Shown piece by piece: positions 49,130-59,125 of a stretch of DNA of 64,000 bases. The stretch spans positions 2,356,001 to 2,420,000 of the forward strand of contig CAWJUD010000002.1 in the NCBI GenBank assembly GCA_963845975.1, written 5' to 3'. Positions within the stretch are counted from its first letter, which is position 1. Every line of letters starts with the position of its first letter. The notes below the pieces were generated by a model. It saw nothing but the letters and a program-made list of their open reading frames with translations, made no database searches and had not been told where the DNA came from. The position numbers and the translations under genes were made by a program. This DNA is from JBEKIK01 sp963845975 (lineage in GTDB: Bacteria > Planctomycetota > Planctomycetia > Pirellulales > Thermoguttaceae).

Positions 49130-49342
49130 GGTTTTTTTCCTTTCAAATAAGTTAAAATTCAACCCCGGTGCCGCACCGAAGTCGCATATTTTAAAGATGG
49201 ATAATTATTTCACTAACTACACCTCTGAGCAAGTACCATCGAATTTCCACTGACTTTTGTTTTCGATTGTAATTATAATTGCATATAGGCGTTCCCGTTG
49301 ACGTCGGTCAATCCTTGCCAATAATCAATATGGGGGGTTGTT

Positions 49343-50933
49343 GTGACCGAATCATCCGCAAACTCTTCTGCTTCCGACTTCCACCTCAGCGATAGCTTCA
49401 TGCTCATGGCTGAAGGCCTCGGCGATTTCGTTTGCCTGGCCACCTCGCATGGGGAACCGTTTTATCTGAATCCGGCCGGCAGGCGGATGCTGGGATTGGC
49501 GGAGGAGCAGGAAGTTGCGACCACCAGCCTGCACGACTATTACGACCCCGAATCCTGGGAGCAACTGCGCGACACGGCCGTGCCGGCCGTCAATAAAACC
49601 GGCCAATGGAAAGGGTCCTGCCGCTTGCGCAACCTGCAAAGCGGCGCAGTTTATCGATGTCCAAACCACCATGCTGCGGGTGAAATCGCCCGACGGCAAT
49701 CGGCCCACTACCTTGGCTATTATCCATCGTGAAATAAGCGATCGCCTGAATTTAGAACAAGCCTTGGCCGAATCGCAAGCCCGAAAACACGCCATCCTGG
49801 AATCCTCTCTCGATCCCATCATCACCATCAATCACGAAGGAATTATTACCGAGTTTAATCGGGCGGCCGAGCAAACCTTCGGTTATACCCGCGACAAAAT
49901 TATCGGCACAAAACCCACCGATGTATTGTTTTCCTCCAGCATGGGAGTGGGCGAGCAGGAACGAATCGAACGTTATCTTAACGCCGGCGAGGGATCGCTC
50001 TTGGGCCACAGGGTGGAGGTGACCGCGGTCCGGGCCAGCGGCGAAAGTTTCCCCGCCGAAATGGCCATGACCATCAGCCAGGAACACAACGCCGCGGTGA
50101 TGAGTTTCTTTTTCCGCGACATAAGCGCCCGGAAAAAGGCCGAAATGGAACAGGCCCGTTATGCGGCCGAACTCCAACGTTCCAACAGCGAACTGGAACA
50201 ATTCGCTTACGTGGCCTCGCACGACTTGCAGGAGCCGCTCCGCAAAATCCGCACGTTCTCCGATCGCCTGCTCTTAAAACAGGCGGAAAAACTGGACGAG
50301 GAGGGACGCGACTCGCTCGAGCGAATGCACAAGGCCGCGGCCAGAATGCAATCCCTTATCGACGGATTGCTGGCCTTGTCCCGAGTGACCACCAAGGGAC
50401 AAAAATTCGAACAAGTCGACCTGGCCCGGGTGGCAGCCGAGGTCGTATCTGATTTGGAAGTCCAAATCAAGCAGGTCAACGGCCGCGTCGATGTGGATAA
50501 ACTGCCCATCGTTCAAGCCGATCCCCTGCAAATGAACCAACTATTCCAAAATTTAATCGCCAACGGATTGAAGTTCCATCGCGCCGACGAATCCCCAGTG
50601 GTCAAAGTATCCGGACGATATATCCCCGGACGGGAAGACCGCAAGCCCAGCCGCTTGACCAACGAGCAATGCCGCATCCTCGTCGAGGACAACGGCATAG
50701 GATTCGACGAGAAATACGGTTCGCGGATTTTCGGAATTTTCCAGCGCCTCCATCCCCGCGACGTGTACGAAGGCACCGGCATAGGCCTGGCCATCTGCCG
50801 GCGAATTGTCCAACAACACGGCGGGACCATCACCGCCCATAGCGTTCCGGGAAAGGGCAGCACCTTCGAAATCCTCCTGCCCGTCATGCCCCCCAAGAGG
50901 AAATCAGAAAGCGATAGCATACATATGATATAA
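49343..50933 (+). CDS. PAS-domain histidine kinase, frame broken near its 5' third
   Basis: A phytochrome-like kinase of about 530 residues once joined. The first PAS-like segment (DFVCLATSHGEPFYLNPAGRRMLGL) is in one frame up to LQSG; the second frame continues FIDVQTTMLRVKSPDG, a PAS domain (ILESSLDPIITINHEGIITEFNRAAEQTFGY), then the H-box YVASHDLQEPLRKI, a N-box, VEDNGIGFDEKY and GTGIGLAICRRIV. The frames need either one extra base removed or two bases added near 49640-49655, unlike the single-deletion pattern of other genes. No membrane helix. It heads a cluster with a receiver and a REC-PP2C phosphatase. Confidence 0.82.
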
Positions 50934-51077
50934 TATCTAATGTCGAATGACAAAGCAAAAATTAGGAAATACGTACCAATACCGAATAAACTGACGAAAC
51001 CACTCGCGGTTAAGCAATCCACAAGATTCTGAACCCCGAATCCAGAACCCCGAACCCTGAACCCCGAAATCTTACCA

Positions 51078-51605
51078 ATGGTGGAATTCGGCAAACGGCG
51101 CACGATTTTGATGGCCGACGACGATGCTGAGGATTGTCAATTGGTCCGCGACGCTTTGGGCGAGGCGGGCCAACCGTACGATCTTCGTTTCGTTCGCGAC
51201 GGCGAAGAATTGTTCGACTACCTGCGGCATCGCGGGGAGTACGAAAACGGCCGTGCCGCGCCCCGACCGGATCTGATTCTGTTGGATTTTAAAATGCCCC
51301 GCAAAGACGGCCGGGAAGCCCTCAAGGAGATCAAGGCCGATCCGCACTTGCGGCGGATCCCTGTCGTCATTTTGACCACTTCCACGGTCGAAGACGATAT
51401 CGCCTTTTCCTACGACATGGGTGTAAACTCCTTTATTACCAAACCCGCCACGTTTCGTCGGTGGGTGGAAATAATCAAAACTTTATGCAAATACTGGTTC
51501 CAGGTGGTGGAACTGCCTCCCTGGGAAACCTCACCCGGGGACTGTCGGGATGATGGAGCCGGGCTGTGTCAGCCCGGAACAAACCCGAAAATGAATATTT
51601 TTTAA
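51078..51605 (+). CDS. Rcp1-type single-domain response regulator
   Basis: A 175-residue receiver without output domain. Acidic pocket ADDDAED, phospho-acceptor Asp in LILLDFKMPRKDG, Thr/Ser in VVILTTSTVEDD and Lys in SFITKPATF are all present. The RHRGEYENGRAAPRPDLILLDFKMP segment is the typical Rcp1-family loop. The final 20 residues after ELPP are poorly conserved and may include a readthrough of the natural end. The position between the PAS kinase and REC-PP2C genes suggests a phosphorelay, with this as the shuttle. Confidence 0.88.
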   Translation: MVEFGKRRTILMADDDAEDCQLVRDALGEAGQPYDLRFVRDGEELFDYLRHRGEYENGRAAPRPDLILLDFKMPRKDGREALKEIKADPHLRRIPVVILTTSTVEDDIAFSYDMGVNSFITKPATFRRWVEIIKTLCKYWFQVVELPPWETSPGDCRDDGAGLCQPGTNPKMNIF

Positions 51606-51617
51606 TGCATTCTTAAC

Positions 51618-52757
51618 ATGAACGAAGAACGTGTAAGAATTCTCCTGGTGGAAGACGATCCTGACGACGTCTACGTCATGCGGAACCTGCTTGGCGACCG
51701 CTGGCACGGACCGTTCGAACTCGTAATCGTCGAATTGCTCTCGGCGGCCATCGAACGTTGCCAAGAGGAGCGGTTCGACGTGGTGTTGCTCGATCTCGGT
51801 CTGCCCGACAGCAACGGCTTGGAAACATTTTTTTCCATTTACGCACATGCCGGCGACGTGCCGATTGTCGTGCTTTCCGGCTTAAGCGACGAGCGCGCGG
51901 CCGTTAAAGCCGTGCAAGCCGGGGCCCAGGATTATTTGGTCAAGGGCCAATTGACCGATCGGCTCCTGGTGCGGTCCTTGCGCTATGCCATCGAGCGAGG
52001 TCGCCGCCATCATGCCGAGGAGGCCCTGCGCGACACTTCCGAAGAGTTCCGCGCGGCCGGAGTGATCCAGCAACGCTTGTATCCCACCCGCGCCCCGACT
52101 TTAGAAGGTTTTGAAATCGCCGGCGCGTTGTATCCGGCCAAGGCCACCGCCGGTGATTATTTTGACTATATCCCCATGCTCGACGATTGCCTGGGGCTGG
52201 TCGTGGGCGATGTGAGCAGTCACGGCATGGGCCCCGCACTGGTAATGTCCGAAACCCGGGCCTGCCTCCGCACCCTGGCACAAGGACATTCGGACGTGGG
52301 CGAAATCCTCACCCGGGCCAATCGGGTCCTCGCCGCCGACAGCTCCGAACTGCATTTCGTCACCCTGGCCATGGCCCGCCTCGATCCCCATAACCGCACT
52401 ATGGTCTATGCCAGCGCCGGGCAGCGCGGTTATCTGTTGCAGTCAGGCTGCAACGTGACGATCTTGGACTCCACCAGCCTGCCCTTGGGCATCCGCGATG
52501 ATACCGTCGTGCCCTCCTCCCAGGCGTATAAATTGAACTCGGGCGACTTGGCCACGTTTTTCACCGACGGCGTGGTCGAGGCGGAATCGCCCGGCCTGGT
52601 GCGTTACGGCGTTTCCCGGGCCTTGGAGGCGATCCGTTCCGAGCGGCAAAAATCGGCCCAAGAGATCATCCAATCGCTCCACGACGAGATAAAGGGCTTC
52701 TGCCGCAATCAGCCCCAACGCGATGACATTACCATCGTGGTCGTGAAAGTTCTGTGA
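51618..52757 (+). CDS. Response regulator with PP2C/SpoIIE serine phosphatase output
   Basis: A 379-residue RsbU-type regulator. Receiver at 5-125 (LLVEDDPDDVYVM, Asp in VVLLDLGLPDSNG, Lys in DYLVKGQ), a helical linker (YAIERGRRHHAEEALRDT), then a SpoIIE-type PP2C domain from about 150: GDYFDYIPMLDDCLGLVVGDVSSHGMGPAL with metal-binding Asp residues, DGVVEAESPGL, and RDDITIVVVKV. Such proteins dephosphorylate anti-sigma-factor antagonists in partner switching. No RsbV/RsbW genes are in the window. It follows the receiver gene by 12 bp and nearly overlaps the fpg reading frame. Confidence 0.9.
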   Translation: MNEERVRILLVEDDPDDVYVMRNLLGDRWHGPFELVIVELLSAAIERCQEERFDVVLLDLGLPDSNGLETFFSIYAHAGDVPIVVLSGLSDERAAVKAVQAGAQDYLVKGQLTDRLLVRSLRYAIERGRRHHAEEALRDTSEEFRAAGVIQQRLYPTRAPTLEGFEIAGALYPAKATAGDYFDYIPMLDDCLGLVVGDVSSHGMGPALVMSETRACLRTLAQGHSDVGEILTRANRVLAADSSELHFVTLAMARLDPHNRTMVYASAGQRGYLLQSGCNVTILDSTSLPLGIRDDTVVPSSQAYKLNSGDLATFFTDGVVEAESPGLVRYGVSRALEAIRSERQKSAQEIIQSLHDEIKGFCRNQPQRDDITIVVVKVL

Positions 52758-52804
52758 ATGTATATTTCCCCCCCTTCCTTTTTTCCCTTTACACGATTCG
52801 CTTC

Positions 52805-53638
52805 ATGCCCGAACTCCCCGAAGTCGAAACCATGTGCCGGCGCATCGCGCCGGTGGTCGGTTGCCGCATCAACGATTTGAATCGCCCCAACTCGCCGTTA
52901 CAGTCAATCTTGATAAATCCGCGATTGTCTCTCTTTTGCCGGCGGGTGAAAGGACAAAAGATCGTCGCCGTGCATCGCATCGGCAAGCGGCTTGTTTTAC
53001 AGTTGGAAAACCGCGATTCGATTGTAATCGAACCCCGCATGACCGGCTTGATCCTGCTTGATAACGCCCCTGATCGAAAACACCTTCGGCTGGTTTTTGC
53101 ATTGACCGGCGGCTCGGCCCGGCGGTTATTGTTTTGGGACCAGCGCGGGTTGGGCGTAGTCAGCCTGCTTACACCCCGGCAATTCCGCGAACAACTGGGC
53201 CCCGAACGCATCGGTCCCGATGCCCTGCAAGTTACTCCGGAAATTTTAAAGGAGCGTCTAGGCAGCAGCCGGCGTGCGATCAAAGTGGCCTTGCTCGATC
53301 AACACGCCATTTCCGGCGTGGGGAATTTGTACGCCTCGGAATTGTTGCACCGCGCGGGCATCCACCCGGCCAAGCCCTGCAATGAACTGAAACCACGCCA
53401 CTGGGCGGCAATCCGCGCAGCCATGCAAGAAGTCCTGCAAGAGGCCATCCGGCATCAGGGATCCACGCTCCGCGACGGCACATATCGCGCCTCCCGCAAC
53501 GAACCGGGCAATTTTCAGGATAAACACCGCGTTTATCAACGCGCCGGCCAGCCCTGCCTGCAGTGCGGAACGCCCGAGATTGTCCGCATCGTGCAAGCCC
53601 AGCGTTCCACCTTCTTCTGCCCCGTCTGCCAACGATAA
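52805..53638 (+). CDS. mutM: Formamidopyrimidine-DNA glycosylase
   Basis: Base-excision-repair enzyme removing 8-oxoguanine and Fapy lesions, with AP-lyase activity. From ATG 52805 the 277-residue product begins MPELPEVETMCRR, with the catalytic Pro1 (after Met removal) and Glu2. Lys in HRIGKRLVLQL, the helix-two-turn-helix region (SSRRAIKVALLDQHAISGVGNLYASELLHRAGIHP) and the C-terminal CLQCG...CPVC zinc finger are complete. The longer reading from 52754 would add 17 residues and block the catalytic Pro, so it is excluded. Confidence 0.96.
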   Translation: MPELPEVETMCRRIAPVVGCRINDLNRPNSPLQSILINPRLSLFCRRVKGQKIVAVHRIGKRLVLQLENRDSIVIEPRMTGLILLDNAPDRKHLRLVFALTGGSARRLLFWDQRGLGVVSLLTPRQFREQLGPERIGPDALQVTPEILKERLGSSRRAIKVALLDQHAISGVGNLYASELLHRAGIHPAKPCNELKPRHWAAIRAAMQEVLQEAIRHQGSTLRDGTYRASRNEPGNFQDKHRVYQRAGQPCLQCGTPEIVRIVQAQRSTFFCPVCQR

Positions 53639-53695
53639 ATGATAAAAATCATGCAAACACTAACCCGCCTTTGCGCATTGTATTTATAATGCGAA

Positions 53696-53714
53696 AAACC
53701 GCTTGCGGTTTCGC
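53696..53714. repeat. AAACCGCTTGCGGTTTCGC palindrome upstream of the sigma gene
   Basis: Identical to 22926-22944. Here it extends to a near-perfect hairpin of GCGAAA on the left with TTTCGC on the right. If ATG 53689 were the start, it would be translated as part of the N-terminus. Confidence 0.85.
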
Positions 53715-53751
53715 GTTGGAACTGCCCGGATGTTTACCCCGGCCCCGGCCG

Positions 53752-54318
53752 ATGCCGACAAATAGCCTATTTCCGGATAAAAACGCCGTGCATGAACCCG
53801 CTACGGAGAACCTGGCTGCGGCATGGGAGGAACTTCAGCCGGAATTATCCCGCCTGGTCCGTGCCTTGGGCGTCGGCTCGGCAAACGCAGACGATATTCT
53901 CCAGGAAGTGTATCTTACGGCCCGGGAAAAATGTCCCCCGGCCTTGGACTTAAAGGACTTGCGAAAATGGTTGATTTGCGTAACCGTCAACCGTTGCCGC
54001 CTCGAACATCGGCGCTCCTCTCGCTGGCGCCGGGCGTTCCTGGCCCTGACGTACCTGTTCGACCGGCGCGGCCCAAAAAACCCCGCCGCCGAGTCGCTCT
54101 CGCGCGACGCGGAGCGTCAACAGGTCCGTCAGGCCTTGCAGGCGCTCGACGCCGGCACGCGAACGCTCCTGGTGCTGCGTTATTTCGCCGATTTCGATTC
54201 CAGCGAAATCGGCCGCATCATGCAATTGCCGCGTGCCACGGTCCGCGGCCGGCTTTGCCGTGCCCGGCGGAAATTGGCCGACCGACTCCGCCAAACAGGA
54301 TGTCGCCATGAAGAATGA
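53752..54318 (+). CDS. ECF RNA polymerase sigma factor
   Basis: A 188-residue factor from ATG 53752 (MPTNSLF). Region 2 is LVRALGVGSANADDILQEVYLTAREK and the recognition region 4 is LDAGTRTLLVLRYFADFDSSEIGRIMQLPRATVRGRLCRARRKLADRL. An alternative ATG at 53689 would include the palindrome and is less likely. The C-terminus overlaps the start of the anti-sigma gene by 11 bases. Confidence 0.88.
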   Translation: MPTNSLFPDKNAVHEPATENLAAAWEELQPELSRLVRALGVGSANADDILQEVYLTAREKCPPALDLKDLRKWLICVTVNRCRLEHRRSSRWRRAFLALTYLFDRRGPKNPAAESLSRDAERQQVRQALQALDAGTRTLLVLRYFADFDSSEIGRIMQLPRATVRGRLCRARRKLADRLRQTGCRHEE

Positions 54319-54957
54319 TGCTTGCGGTAAAATCCGGCTTTTACTGGTGGATTACTCCGACGGAGCGCTGCCGGCCGACCAGACCCGGCAAATCGCCGTC
54401 CACCTGGCACAATGCCCCACATGCCGCGAGGAACTCCGCCTGCTGGAACATTCCCTGGCCCTTGCCCGGGAGGTTTGGAACGAATCGGCAACCAGTGAAC
54501 CGCTTGTGGTTTCGCAAAACAAACCGCTTGCGGTTTCGCAAGCAACCGACAAACCGCTTGCGGTTTCGCGAGGCATCGGGCCAAAGCGCAGAACCAACCT
54601 CCGGCCGCTCGCCTGGATCAGCGGCGCTGTGGCGGTAGCGCGGTTGTTATGCTCTTATTATTTGGACAATCATTAATTTCGCTGTTCAAACACTCGGGCG
54701 TTAAGCCTCAACCAATCGAATTAGCGAAAAACAATTCCACCCAAAACGCTTCGGCCCGGCCCGGTGAGGAAATAGACGTTATGGAATACATCGCCCGCGA
54801 AGAACGCTCGGCCCGGCTGGCCGCATCCGTGCAAATGTTGGCCGATCGGCCGGGATTGGCGCAATACAAAGCGGATGCCGAACGCTACCTGAAAGAACAC
54901 TACGCCGGCACAACCGCAGTCCGCATGCTCGAAAAACAACAAACTTCGCCCCAGTAA
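54308..54957 (+). CDS. Zinc-binding anti-sigma factor, one frameshift, palindromic repeat in frame
   Basis: A single-pass membrane protein of about 215 residues once joined. The N-terminus (MKNDACGKIRLLLVDYSDGALP) contains HLAQCPTC, the HxxxCxxC zinc motif of ZAS anti-sigma factors. A helix begins at LAWISGAVAV but the open frame then runs into nonsense and stops at 54676; the other frame gives VVMLLLFGQSLISLF, the second half of the helix, and continues to 54957. One missing base near 54637 (GTAGCGCGG) accounts for this. Between zinc motif and helix, KPLAVSQ-like units are translated from three copies of the AAACCGCTTGCGGTTTCGC repeat. Confidence 0.8.
54498..54569. repeat. Three in-frame copies of the AAACCGCTTGCGGTTTCGC repeat
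   Basis: Units are at 54498-54515 (one base changed, CTTGTGG), 54521-54539 and 54551-54569, with spacings of 24 and 30 bases, both multiples of three, so the reading frame is kept. Encoded peptides are EPLVVSQ, KPLAVSQ and KPLAVSR. Confidence 0.85.
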
Positions 54958-54981
54958 ATACCCAATGTCTAGCCCATGATA

Positions 54982-55010
54982 TTGGGGCAGCAGTTTAACT
55001 GCTGCCCCAA
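54982..55010. terminator. Perfect 14-bp hairpin after the anti-sigma gene
   Basis: TTGGGGCAGCAGTT (54982-54995) and AACTGCTGCCCCAA (54997-55010) are exact complements around one base. There is no T-run, so it may block processing or be a repeat rather than a classical terminator. Confidence 0.55.
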
Positions 55011-55042
55011 CATAGAAGCCCATCAAATTAAGGAACCCGTTC

Positions 55043-56383
55043 ATGCGCCTCAAAAATTTCTTTCCGTCGTTGTTCATGGTTTTTTTGGCCGCCGCATTAT
55101 TTGCAGCCGAGCCTGAAGCCGACTCACAAACCACCCCGCCCGATAAATCGGCCGTTGATAACGCAACCGCAATAACTATCCCGGCGGTGCCAGATGAGCC
55201 GGTCATTCCCAAACGTGAACTGAAGTTCGACGTTTCCGAAGAAGAAGTCCCCTTGCCGCTGGAAAACATGAAAGAAGGAATGCTCGACCAGCGATATGTG
55301 GCCACGTTCCGACTGGTAGTCCCAAAAAAGGAGAAGCTTTCGGAGGATTTAACGACTTCATTACGCGGTGTAAGGCTACCAATGGGGACCGACGGTGTTA
55401 TTGGTTTCGCTGGTAGAGGTGTCCCGAGCTTCGATCGTCTTCTATCATCTGGTCCTGGCAGAAGAATGACAGGGTCTTTTACGTTTAGCGAGAGCGGGGA
55501 ACATGCTTATCAAGACATGTTGATCGGCAGCCCGGACTCTTACAGGGGCATGCATCAAATCCCAAAAGGTTTCTTTTTCTCCCAACGGCCCGCCGACAAA
55601 AATCAGCCGTCAAAAGAGGTTGTCTCTGCATCTGAAAAGCTGAACTCAATTTTCACTGAAAACATTTTTTCGCGCGACCAGGCGGGCTACCCCATTTTTG
55701 ATCAAATTCGGTTGCTTTCTCCCACCGCCGATGAGGCCAAGAAGTGCGTTGAGGCATGGTTGACCGTTTACGACAGGGGAATTTGTTATCCCGGGCAAAA
55801 AGAGTGCCTCGATCTGCGAAAGAGACTCGTTGAGAGACTCACCGAAGATAGCGACAAACTCAAGAAAGCAGAAGCGGATCTTGCCAATGCAAAACAAGAA
55901 ATCGAAAAATACAAGGATTTTGAGGACATAAACCCGGAAGCTATTACAGCCCTGACAACACAGCGGCGAATGCTTGCCGTTGATCTGGTGGGCGTCAAGG
56001 CGCGGATCAAGGCATGCCAAGAGATGCTGGCAACCGAAAACATGTCGGCCGCCCGCAAGGATCAGGTCGAAACCGCCAAAGTCGTTGCCGAAATCGAACT
56101 CCGCGGCCTGGATGCCAAACAGGCGGAAATAGACCGTATCATTCAAGGCGCACAGAACCGGCAAAAATTCGCAACAATAATAAGAGATCCCGGACTTATT
56201 GTTTTTTTTCAGAAAGATCAAGTCGAAAAGGGGCAAAGAGGCATCAAACAGTTGGATGACTACCAACTCGGCTATCAACCACTGGCAATCGCGGACGATA
56301 AGATCGCAATTCGTCGAATAAAGTGGATAAGTCCGCCGAAAACGGAAAAATCCAAACCCGGTTCCCCATCCGCTCCGCAATAG
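55043..56383 (+). CDS. Exported coiled-coil protein of unknown function
   Basis: I do not recognise a family. The 446-residue product has a signal peptide ending near FAA (residue 22), a Pro-rich acidic segment (25-75), a middle region without known motif, and from about 255 to 370 a strong coiled coil (RLTEDSDKLKKAEADLANAKQEIEKYKDF ... TAKVVAEIELRGLDAKQAEIDRII). The C-terminus is basic and Pro-rich (KTEKSKPGSPSAPQ). It stands directly behind the sigma/anti-sigma pair and could be regulated by it, but a hairpin lies between. Confidence 0.6.
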   Translation: MRLKNFFPSLFMVFLAAALFAAEPEADSQTTPPDKSAVDNATAITIPAVPDEPVIPKRELKFDVSEEEVPLPLENMKEGMLDQRYVATFRLVVPKKEKLSEDLTTSLRGVRLPMGTDGVIGFAGRGVPSFDRLLSSGPGRRMTGSFTFSESGEHAYQDMLIGSPDSYRGMHQIPKGFFFSQRPADKNQPSKEVVSASEKLNSIFTENIFSRDQAGYPIFDQIRLLSPTADEAKKCVEAWLTVYDRGICYPGQKECLDLRKRLVERLTEDSDKLKKAEADLANAKQEIEKYKDFEDINPEAITALTTQRRMLAVDLVGVKARIKACQEMLATENMSAARKDQVETAKVVAEIELRGLDAKQAEIDRIIQGAQNRQKFATIIRDPGLIVFFQKDQVEKGQRGIKQLDDYQLGYQPLAIADDKIAIRRIKWISPPKTEKSKPGSPSAPQ

Positions 56384-56436
56384 CCGAAATCCAGCGGTTT
56401 GGTTTGGAGCCTATCCCAAACGTCACCCCTATATAG

Positions 56437-56463
56437 CCCCCGGTGACCACACCGGGGGTTTTT
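56437..56463 (+). terminator. Rho-independent terminator
   Basis: CCCCCGGTG (56437-56445), loop ACCA, CACCGGGGG (56450-56458), then T5. It closes the transcript of the coiled-coil gene. Confidence 0.9.
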
Positions 56464-56507
56464 ATGGCGCAAAAACACCGACCATATACATGCATCCGAA
56501 AAAACCT

Positions 56508-56693
56508 TCATCGGTTCCGCGCCTTTTTGTAGTCATATTTCCGGTCAAAATTGAAGACGCCGAATGATTGTGTGATTTCTTGTTGTTTGTGCGCGATGTA
56601 TTCTTTTAGCGCCGCGGTCACCGCTTCTTTTTTAGTCCGGTGCCGGCCAGCTTTTTGCGCCCGAATGATTAATTTGTCTAAATCGGTCGACAT
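56508..56693 (-). CDS. VapB-type antitoxin (ribbon-helix-helix-like), orphan
   Basis: A 61-residue protein with the DUF2191/VapB-like pattern MSTDLDKLIIRAQKAGRHRTKKEAVTAALKEYIAHKQQ, a short ribbon-helix-helix DNA-binding motif, followed by a toxin-binding tail (FNFDRKYDYKKARNR). The usual VapC PIN-domain gene is not found downstream, where a terminator for the opposite strand lies. It may be a stranded half of a toxin-antitoxin pair. Confidence 0.75.
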   Translation of the reverse strand: MSTDLDKLIIRAQKAGRHRTKKEAVTAALKEYIAHKQQEITQSFGVFNFDRKYDYKKARNR

Positions 56694-57120
56694 CTTGAAT
56701 CCTCTTCCACGATATATTAACTCAAATCATTAACCGGTAATCAACCAAGTTTGTACGAATCCATTTTTCTCACTAGAAATTAGGCCAAGTGATTCCATAT
56801 ATTAATCATTTTTTAAATCTACAACCACTTCTGACAATCAACTTGGATTACCTATTTTAACAAGATGGCACGATCTGCTTCCCTTTTATGTTGCGCAAGG
56901 TAGCTCCTGCAACACCCCTATTTTGGAACGTTCGAAGTTCCGTTTTCAACGCTCGACATAACTTGCGATAACAAAGGCACTTCGATCATGCGTCGTTGAC
57001 GTAAAAAATCAACACGTGAAAAAGGCGTCCCGGCCTCGCCCTTGCAGTTCTATCCAGACCGGATAAACTGGGCTTTCAATGGAAAATCGTTCACAGATGA
57101 TCCACATGAAGGGAAATGTT
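56694..57120. other. Intergenic region, nothing recognised
   Basis: This 427-bp AT-rich gap separates divergent genes. A reading frame covers 57042-57120, but it is out of frame with the signal peptide that follows and probably not translated. Confidence 0.4.
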
Positions 57121-58946
57121 ATGCAAAAAATATATCAAAATTTTACGATTTTGGCACTCGCACTGGCCTTGGTTGGTTTGCTAAGCACGGCGGCCTGGTC
57201 CCAACCCCCGCGCGGCCGTTTGGCGCAGGGCTGCGCGGCGCAGACGGCACCCAGCCGCCCGATTCAACCGATGCCAATGCCAAACCTCCTGAAGGTCTGC
57301 GCCTCCGCCTCCGTGGTGCCCTGCGTTCTCAGGACGCTGAAAAATCAAAAGCCGATCTCTTGGGCATAGGAAAAATCCCCGAGCCCCCAGGCGTGGGAAA
57401 AATCTCCGATCTGCCCGGTTTGGGAAAAATTCCTGATATGCAGGCCGCCAGTCCGGCCGCCGAAACTTATAAACAGGGCACGGAGGCCTTGGATAAAGGC
57501 GACATCGATGCCGCCATCGGCCTGTTTAACCGGGCAATCCAGATCGATCCAAAATATGCCGCCGCTTATTGCGACCGGGGCATGGCCTATGCCAGTAAAG
57601 AAGATTTCGACAAGGCCCTTGCCGATTTCAACACCGCCATCCAGCTCTCGCCAAAGGGCGGCAGGATATATTTCAACCGGGCGTTCACCTATTTCCGTAA
57701 AAACGAGATCGATAAAGCACTCGACGACTATACGGCCGCCATCCGCCTGGCGCCCAATTACGCCGACGCATATCGCGATCGCGGTTTTGTCCGCCTGCAA
57801 AAGGGCGAGATAAGTCCTGCCTTGGCCGATCTGAACCAGGCCATCCGCCTCGCCCCCAACGACGCCGCCGCCTATGCCAGCCGCGGCGCCGCACTGTCGC
57901 AGTTGGCCGACTGGGATCGGGCCATTGCCGACTTTTCCAAGGCTATTCAACTCGAACCCCAGGATTCTGAAACCTGGTGCGACCGCGGCAACGCCTACGC
58001 CATGAAAAAGGATTTCGACGCCGCTCTGTCCGATTTGGACAAGGCCGTGAAAATGTCGCCCCAAGAACCTTCCTTCCATTTCACCCGGGGATATGCCCTC
58101 TTGGGCAAGGGCGAAACCGATAAAGCCCTGGCGGAATTCAACGAAACTTTGCGTCTCGATCCGAATTACGCCAATGCTTTTCGCGAACGCGGTCATGCCT
58201 TGTTGTACCAAGGCAGTACGGAATTGGCCCTGGCCGATCTGGAAAAGGCCGTCCAACTCTCTCCCGACGATCCGGAGGCCTTGTATTACCGCGGCTATGC
58301 CAGTTATTTAAAAGGCGATACGGACAAGGCGATATCCGATTACGATCTGGCGCTGAAATCCGACAGCCGCTTTGCCGAGGCCCATTTTCAAAAGGCCATG
58401 ATCGCCTTGGACAAAAACGATGCGGAAAAGGCCCTCCTGGAATACAAGGAAGTTATCGGTATAAATGCCGCTTCGCCCGAAGAGTACAAAAATTGGGGCC
58501 GGCCTGATGACAAGGAAAAACGCGGCAAAGCGGTCGACAGCCTGGAGGAAACGCTGCAAAAGAACAAGGGCCAGGCGCAATCCCATTCTCAACAAGGTAT
58601 CGCCCTGCATAAAAAAGGCGAATTGGACAAGGCAATGGCCGAGTACGATCAGGCAATTAAGCTCTATCCGCGATATGCCGAGGCATATTACAATCGCGGC
58701 CTGGCTTACCGGCAGAAAGACAATCTACAACAAGCCCTGCTCGACTACACCCAGGCCATACGGCTTGATCCTAAATATATTCCGGCGTATGCTAATCGGG
58801 GGTACGCCTTTTACAAGCTCGGCGATTTGGATCGGGCTCTGTCCGACTTCGACAAGATTCTCGAACTGGACCCGTACAACACCGACGCAAAAAAGAGCAA
58901 AGAGGTGCTGACTAACATGCGCGTCGGCAGTGAGACGCCGCGCTAA
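57121..58946 (+). CDS. Exported TPR-repeat protein, one frameshift near its N-terminus
   Basis: About 608 residues once joined. The signal peptide MQKIYQNFTILALALALVGL (ending near AWS) is in one frame, and from AGLRGADGTQPPDSTDANAKPPEGL onward the other frame is used. The break maps to the CCCCC run at 57205-57209: one further C gives SQPPARPFGAGLRG. A Gly/Pro/Leu-rich linker (LLGIGKIPEPPGVGKISDLPGLGKIPDM) follows, then about 12 to 13 tandem TPR units (AxxxxNRAIQIDPKYAAAYCDRGMAY type) to the C-terminus. TPR arrays bind other proteins; partners are unknown. Confidence 0.85.
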
Positions 58947-58959
58947 AACTCCCCTCTCT

Positions 58960-59045
58960 CGACCGACCGGCCATGCTCCGCGACCATGCTTCGCACGGCG
59001 CCCTGTCCGTTGGTGTGCGGAGAGAGACTGGGGGCAAGGGCGATA
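58960..59045. repeat. GACCATGC-type repeat
   Basis: CCGACCGGCCATGCTCCGCG and ACCATGCTTCGCACGGCGCC resemble the palindromes at 30684 and 43188, and the flanking CCTCTC...GGAGAGAGACTGGGGGCA resembles the GGAGAGGGTTAGGG tail found at 21790. Confidence 0.65.
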
Positions 59046-59125
59046 AACCCTGCCAGTTCCAAAAGTGAGATAGGACTCCCGCGACGGCAAATAAATATTC
59101 CAACTTTTACAAAAAGGAGAAAGTT

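Noticed and set aside
54498..54569. CRISPR array
   Set aside because: Spacers are 5 and 11 bases, the repeats are in coding sequence, and no cas genes are present.
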